From: an uncultured Saprospiraceae bacterium
Lineage (GTDB): Bacteria; Bacteroidota; Bacteroidia; Chitinophagales; Saprospiraceae
DNA length: 53,742 nucleotides
Assembly: GCA_938015415.1 (NCBI GenBank)
Contig: CALLPK010000055.1
Span: 1-53,742 of the forward strand
Direction of reading: 5' to 3'
Made by a program: the position numbers and the translations under genes. This document shows, in pieces, positions 51,201 through 53,742 of the stretch. Under the pieces are notes generated by a model, which saw only the letters and a program-made list of their open reading frames with translations, was not told where the DNA came from and made no database searches. How positions within the stretch are numbered: position 1 is the first letter of the stretch; the number at the start of each line of letters is the position of its first letter.

Positions 51201-52327
51201 CAAAAAATAAAGTTACGACGTTGAGTAAAAATAGAATAAAAGTCAAAGGAAAGAAAAGCCCTAACGTTCAAGTGACTCAGGCACCAAGAGGTCCTCTGCA
51301 TGAGGAAACCGTTTACGGAAAAAGTAAGCGGTATGAGACCTGGGAAGAAAAAATAGGGTCAAAATTTGATAAAGAAAAAATTCAGTTAGTTTCGAAAAAG
51401 GCTTATCGTGACGCGTTATTAAAGAGAATAGAAGAATTTGGCGATGACCCGAAAAAAGCATTTTTGGGAAAAAATAGTCTTCTTAAGAATCCGATTATTC
51501 TGACTGGACAAAGAGAAAATCAAGTACCTGAAAAGGTGAAATTAGTCAAATTAAAAACTATTTATACGATCCGAAAACCTTTAAATAAAGATTTTACCAA
51601 AGGTCATGTAGAAAAGGTTCTGGACGTTGGAATAAGAAGAAAACTGGAAAAGCGAATAAAGGATAATGGGGGTGATGCAAAAAAAGCTTTTAGCGATCTG
51701 GAGAAAAGTCCTATTTGGTTGGATGAGAAAAAAGGTATTTCATTAAAACGAGTGACCATAGAAGGACCTAAAAGTGTCGAAGTTATTCATGAAAAGAAGA
51801 ATCATCATGGAGACTTGGTTTTCGATGATGAAAATAAAGCTATTCCAGCTGATTTTGTGATGGAAGGAAATAACCACCACACTGGAATTTACCGGGATGA
51901 GAAAGGAAAATTACAAGATGAAATTGTCAGTTTTTTTGAAGCAGTAGCTCGGAAAAATAATGAAATTCCTATAGTCAAGAAAGAGCATGAGAAAGGTTGG
52001 AATTTTTTATTTACGCTGAAGAAAAATGAATTTTTTATTTTTCCTCCAGAAGATTTTAAATTGAGTACAGCCGATTTGCTCACTAATAAGTACAAAAAAG
52101 AAATCTATCCATATCTGTTTTATCTGGTAAGTCAATCTAAACTATTTTATGGAAATAGTATAATAAGGAGCTATGACTTTCGCCACCATGCGGAAGCAAC
52201 AACAAATGATTTAAAACCCCTAAAAAATATTATTTGGAAAAGAATACAGTCTCTTAAAGGTTTAGAAGGAATTATTAAAGTTCGTTTAGATCATTTAGGA
52301 AATATTGTACAAGTAGGAGAATACTGA
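48224..52327 (+). CDS. cas9: CRISPR-associated endonuclease Cas9, type II-C
   Basis: 1367 residues. It cuts DNA guided by crRNA:tracrRNA. RuvC-I has D8 (VGLDLGIASVGWA); the arginine-rich bridge helix spans about 60-88; the recognition lobe runs to about 650; RuvC-II has E671 (IRIELGRD); the HNH site is D755-H756 (VDHILPQS) with N770 and N779; RuvC-III has H921 and D924 (RHHAMDA); and the PAM-interacting part is about 1010-1367. All nuclease residues are present. The size fits the large Bacteroidota II-C Cas9s. The C-terminal part contains two related segments near 1064-1090 and 1140-1165. cas1 begins 3 bases after the stop; no csn2 or cas4 is seen. Confidence 0.98.
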   Translation: MKKIVGLDLGIASVGWAFVIEDDKYIKSKIINSGVRLVPLSSDEKKEFSSGKALSTNAGRTMKRGMRRNNYRYKMRRNRLINLLKEMSLISDDTLLAEDGKLSHYETIALRDKAATERIEKHELARVLLAINKKRGYKSNRKAKNDEETKDGSQLSDDLAIAEVLKSRQLTPGQLALERLEKGEEIPDFYRSDLANEFETIWKIQSVEYPELLDVSRKKDVLNSSAKGIIALFEKVFGVTVAQVNGSRSEKEKFIYDARAKAACQVIEQDKLAIVFRSLLTDLASSSGYLSRISDLSKQLHFNNWTVGQYLHQQITESPSNSLKNQIFQRRDYLNEFERIWGIQQRYHPELTSKMKGVIRDEIIFYQRRLKSQKHLVGNCTLEPGNKTIPRSAPLFQWFRIWQNLNNLKLENKNSVDVIKPDFEQRKLFFEILNTQSSLSKRDIFSILDQRASQWNINYEKLEGNRFQNHLVNLGLEICEAKGIVINPKKVQGVNLLKILTDNLESLGVCLPFLTLENLDDIKNIEAHPQYLLWHLLYSYEGDGTSSGEGKLIKRLCKKYGLSADQAKKLANIPISDQYGNLSAKAIKNILPGLLEGMTYDEAASLAEYRHSLHETSDERDARELKDALPLMEKNSLRNPVVEKILNQVVHVVNAIIADPEMGRPDEIRIELGRDLKMNAKQRSEMESRIKENTKKHEEIKKVLRNEFGITRKVSRKDIIRYKLYKELEPNGYKTLYTNKYIDKGMLFTNEVDVDHILPQSLFFDDSFSNKILTTRSENLDKSNTTAIDYVANFGEEAVGEYRQRIKNIFGDSDRLTTKQRRLLTSKEEIPTDFLNRDLGNTQYIAKAAMEMLKQVCRIVTPSTGKITARLRKDWGLIDVLKDLNWEKYEAVGLTSQKITRNDRVIRTINDWSKRNDHRHHAMDAITVAFTRPAIVQLLNNLNARDKKDSLYWNIQNRHTYYDQGKLRFKAPVEQMRSVVKAQLSNLLVSRKAKNKVTTLSKNRIKVKGKKSPNVQVTQAPRGPLHEETVYGKSKRYETWEEKIGSKFDKEKIQLVSKKAYRDALLKRIEEFGDDPKKAFLGKNSLLKNPIILTGQRENQVPEKVKLVKLKTIYTIRKPLNKDFTKGHVEKVLDVGIRRKLEKRIKDNGGDAKKAFSDLEKSPIWLDEKKGISLKRVTIEGPKSVEVIHEKKNHHGDLVFDDENKAIPADFVMEGNNHHTGIYRDEKGKLQDEIVSFFEAVARKNNEIPIVKKEHEKGWNFLFTLKKNEFFIFPPEDFKLSTADLLTNKYKKEIYPYLFYLVSQSKLFYGNSIIRSYDFRHHAEATTNDLKPLKNIIWKRIQSLKGLEGIIKVRLDHLGNIVQVGEY

Positions 52328-52330
52328 TTT

Positions 52331-53218
52331 ATGATAAAGCGAACGATTTATCTTGGTAATCCTGTTTATCTTAGTTTGTATTTACAGCAAATGAAAGTTA
52401 ATCAGATCGAAAAAAATAAAGAAGTATATATTCCGGTGGAGGATATTGGAATGGTGCTATTAGATCATCCGCAAATAACAATTACCCACGGATTGATTCG
52501 GGCTTTACAAGAAAACAAGGTAGTAATTATTTCCTGTGATGGGCAACATTTACCCCAGGGGATGATGTTACCTTTGGCGGGAAATACTTTACAGAGTCGT
52601 CAACAAAAATTCCAAATAGCTGCTTCTGGTGCGTTAAAGAAAAACTGCTGGCAGCAGACAATTACTGCGAAAATTGGTAATCAAAAACGGTTACTACAAC
52701 ACTTGGGGCTACCTGCTAAAAGACTGGAAGTTTTGGAAAAAAGAGTACTGTCTGGTGATAGTACTAATGTAGAAGGTCAGGCAGCACAATATTATTGGGG
52801 ACATCTCTTTGAAGATTTTATGCGGGAACGAGAAGGGGAATCCCCCAATAATTTACTCAATTATGGGTACGCTATCTTGCGTTCGATGGTGGCCCGTGGA
52901 ATTGTTAGTTCTGGCTTGTTGCCTGGTCAGGGAATTTTTCATAAAAATCAATACAATCCCTATTGTTTAGCGGATGATTTAATGGAGCCTTATCGTCCTT
53001 TTGTAGATTATTTGGTTTGGCAACTCCACGAAGAAGGAATAAAAGACCTTAATTCGAAGAATACTAAAGCAAAACTTTTATCTATCGCCACGATGGATGG
53101 AAATTTTAAAGGTAAAAGAAAGCCTTTGATGGTGGGAATTGCGACTACAACGGCTTCTCTCGTCAAATGTTACGATGGGAGTCGGCGAAAACTTATATAT
53201 CCCGAAATAGTACTATAG
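52331..53218 (+). CDS. cas1: CRISPR integrase Cas1
   Basis: 295 residues, normal for type II. With Cas2 it inserts new spacers. The metal ligands E148 (TNVEGQAAQYYW), H204 (GIFHKNQYN) and D216 (LADDLMEPYRP) are all present. The N-terminal beta domain has RTIYLGNPVYLSL and ITHGLIRALQENKVVIISCD. The start ATG lies 3 bases after the cas9 stop, indicating one transcript and coupled translation. Confidence 0.98.
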   Translation: MIKRTIYLGNPVYLSLYLQQMKVNQIEKNKEVYIPVEDIGMVLLDHPQITITHGLIRALQENKVVIISCDGQHLPQGMMLPLAGNTLQSRQQKFQIAASGALKKNCWQQTITAKIGNQKRLLQHLGLPAKRLEVLEKRVLSGDSTNVEGQAAQYYWGHLFEDFMREREGESPNNLLNYGYAILRSMVARGIVSSGLLPGQGIFHKNQYNPYCLADDLMEPYRPFVDYLVWQLHEEGIKDLNSKNTKAKLLSIATMDGNFKGKRKPLMVGIATTTASLVKCYDGSRRKLIYPEIVL

Positions 53219-53254
53219 TGTTGTGAAATATAATAATATTTGTTAATTTTATAT

Positions 53255-53590
53255 ATGTTTTCACGATTCAGTCAATACCGTTATATGTGGTTATTTGTAT
53301 TTTTCGATCTACCCACCGAAACCCGTAAGGAACGCAAGGCGGCCACTAATTTCCGGAACCTTCTATTAAAGGACGGTTTTTCTATGTTTCAGTATTCCAT
53401 CTATCTAAGAGGATGTTCCAGCCGGGAAAACGCCGAAGTCCACGAAAAGCGAGTCAGGAAAAGACTCCCTGAATACGGAAAAGTAGGTATCCTACGCATC
53501 ACCGATAAACAATTTGGAATGATGAAACTATTTTTTGGCACAAAGCCAACAAAATTACCTGAGGGGCCAAAACAACTGGAAATGTTTTGA
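53255..53590 (+). CDS. cas2: CRISPR integrase subunit Cas2
   Basis: 111 residues from ATG 53255; a TTG at 53240 would add five residues and is less likely. The ferredoxin-like start YMWLFVFFDLPTET carries the conserved Asp D18. KRVRKRLPEYGKVGILRITDKQFGMM gives the second half. It is typical in length and forms the dimer that bridges Cas1. It begins 36 bases after cas1. The array lies about 60 bases beyond its stop codon. Confidence 0.97.
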   Translation: MFSRFSQYRYMWLFVFFDLPTETRKERKAATNFRNLLLKDGFSMFQYSIYLRGCSSRENAEVHEKRVRKRLPEYGKVGILRITDKQFGMMKLFFGTKPTKLPEGPKQLEMF

Positions 53591-53629
53591 TTTCTTAATT
53601 CTATCGAGTTGAGTAATCTATTGATAATC

Positions 53630-53667
53630 AAAAAGTTAGCGAGGTGACAATGTTATTCACCTCGCTA
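53630..53667 (-). terminator. Hairpin joining the last CRISPR repeat and its flank
   Basis: Read on the minus strand (the crRNA strand), TAGCGAGGTGA inside the last repeat pairs perfectly over 11 bp with TCACCTCGCTA just outside it. The loop is 9 bases, then come AC and five T. It looks like an intrinsic terminator for the array. Confidence 0.75.
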
Positions 53668-53742
53668 AAATACAAACTGAAAGCGAATCACAACAGCGGG
53701 GGCGGATGGGTTGGATGGCGCGGAAATGTTATTCACCTCGCT
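53649..53742 (-). CRISPR. Type II-C CRISPR array, 3' end only
   Basis: One full 46-base repeat (53649-53694), one 30-base spacer (53695-53724) and the first 18 bases (plus-strand order) of a second repeat, identical to the first over that length, up to the window edge. On the crRNA strand the repeat begins GTTGTGATTCGCTTTCAG and ends GAGGTGAATAACATT. The orientation follows from the tracrRNA anti-repeat and from the GTTGTG start usual for type II. The array continues outside the window, so the leader end is not visible. Confidence 0.93.

Overview
The window looks like a chromosome segment of a member of the Bacteroidota, probably a Saprospiria/Lewinella-like bacterium (the phylum is well supported, the family is inference). 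The evidence is Bacteroidota-type promoters (TTTG, 19-21 nt, TANNTTTG) in front of several genes, a PorE-like OmpA protein, a GSII-type glutamine synthetase, a 7TMR-DISM hybrid histidine kinase with an AraC output domain, DUF2490 and UPF0173 proteins, and a large Bacteroidota-style type II-C Cas9.

Layout. 1-4063: the end of an OmpA/PD40 envelope protein, an ECF sigma factor with its likely anti-sigma partner, rdgB and a small possibly HolD-like gene. 4188-10075: housekeeping genes ilvE, ribH, a membrane-anchored TPR protein, pdhA, recF and a DUF721/DciA-like gene. 10296-16067: an orphan substrate-binding-like protein, a zinc alcohol dehydrogenase, glutamine synthetase, a large helical protein of unknown function and a TerB-like protein. 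16472-24050: mutS, TerC, two secreted hydrolases and a DUF2490 protein. 24072-33834: an exopolysaccharide cluster on the minus strand, read as Wzc-like protein, flippase, glycosyltransferase, two paralogous O-antigen ligase/polymerase proteins with a 42-residue membrane peptide between them, and a TolC-like protein. 34255-47925: an EEP-family hydrolase, dapB, cysteine desulfurase, glmM, a PAP2 phosphatase, a ZIP transporter, a GAF protein, the hybrid kinase and a metal-dependent hydrolase. 48060-53742: a CRISPR-Cas type II-C locus with a divergent tracrRNA, cas9, cas1, cas2 and the start of the array, which runs off the window.

In the CRISPR locus, Cas9 has all catalytic residues, Cas1 and Cas2 are intact, and there is no csn2 or cas4. 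The tracrRNA anti-repeat at 48176-48197 pairs with the 5' part of the 46-nt repeat when both RNAs are read from the minus strand. The array is therefore transcribed towards cas2, and its last repeat together with the flank beyond it folds into an intrinsic-terminator hairpin.

The non-coding content is richer than usual. It includes an 83-bp MITE-like element with 17-bp perfect inverted ends and a 9-bp target duplication, with two related copies elsewhere; a structured, promoter- and terminator-bounded RNA candidate at 46983-47176; two loci of the same degenerate 80-95-bp tandem repeat; an octamer array; and a terminator-like hairpin with no gene on its strand. All calls come from reading the sequence by eye. 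No database or folding program was run.
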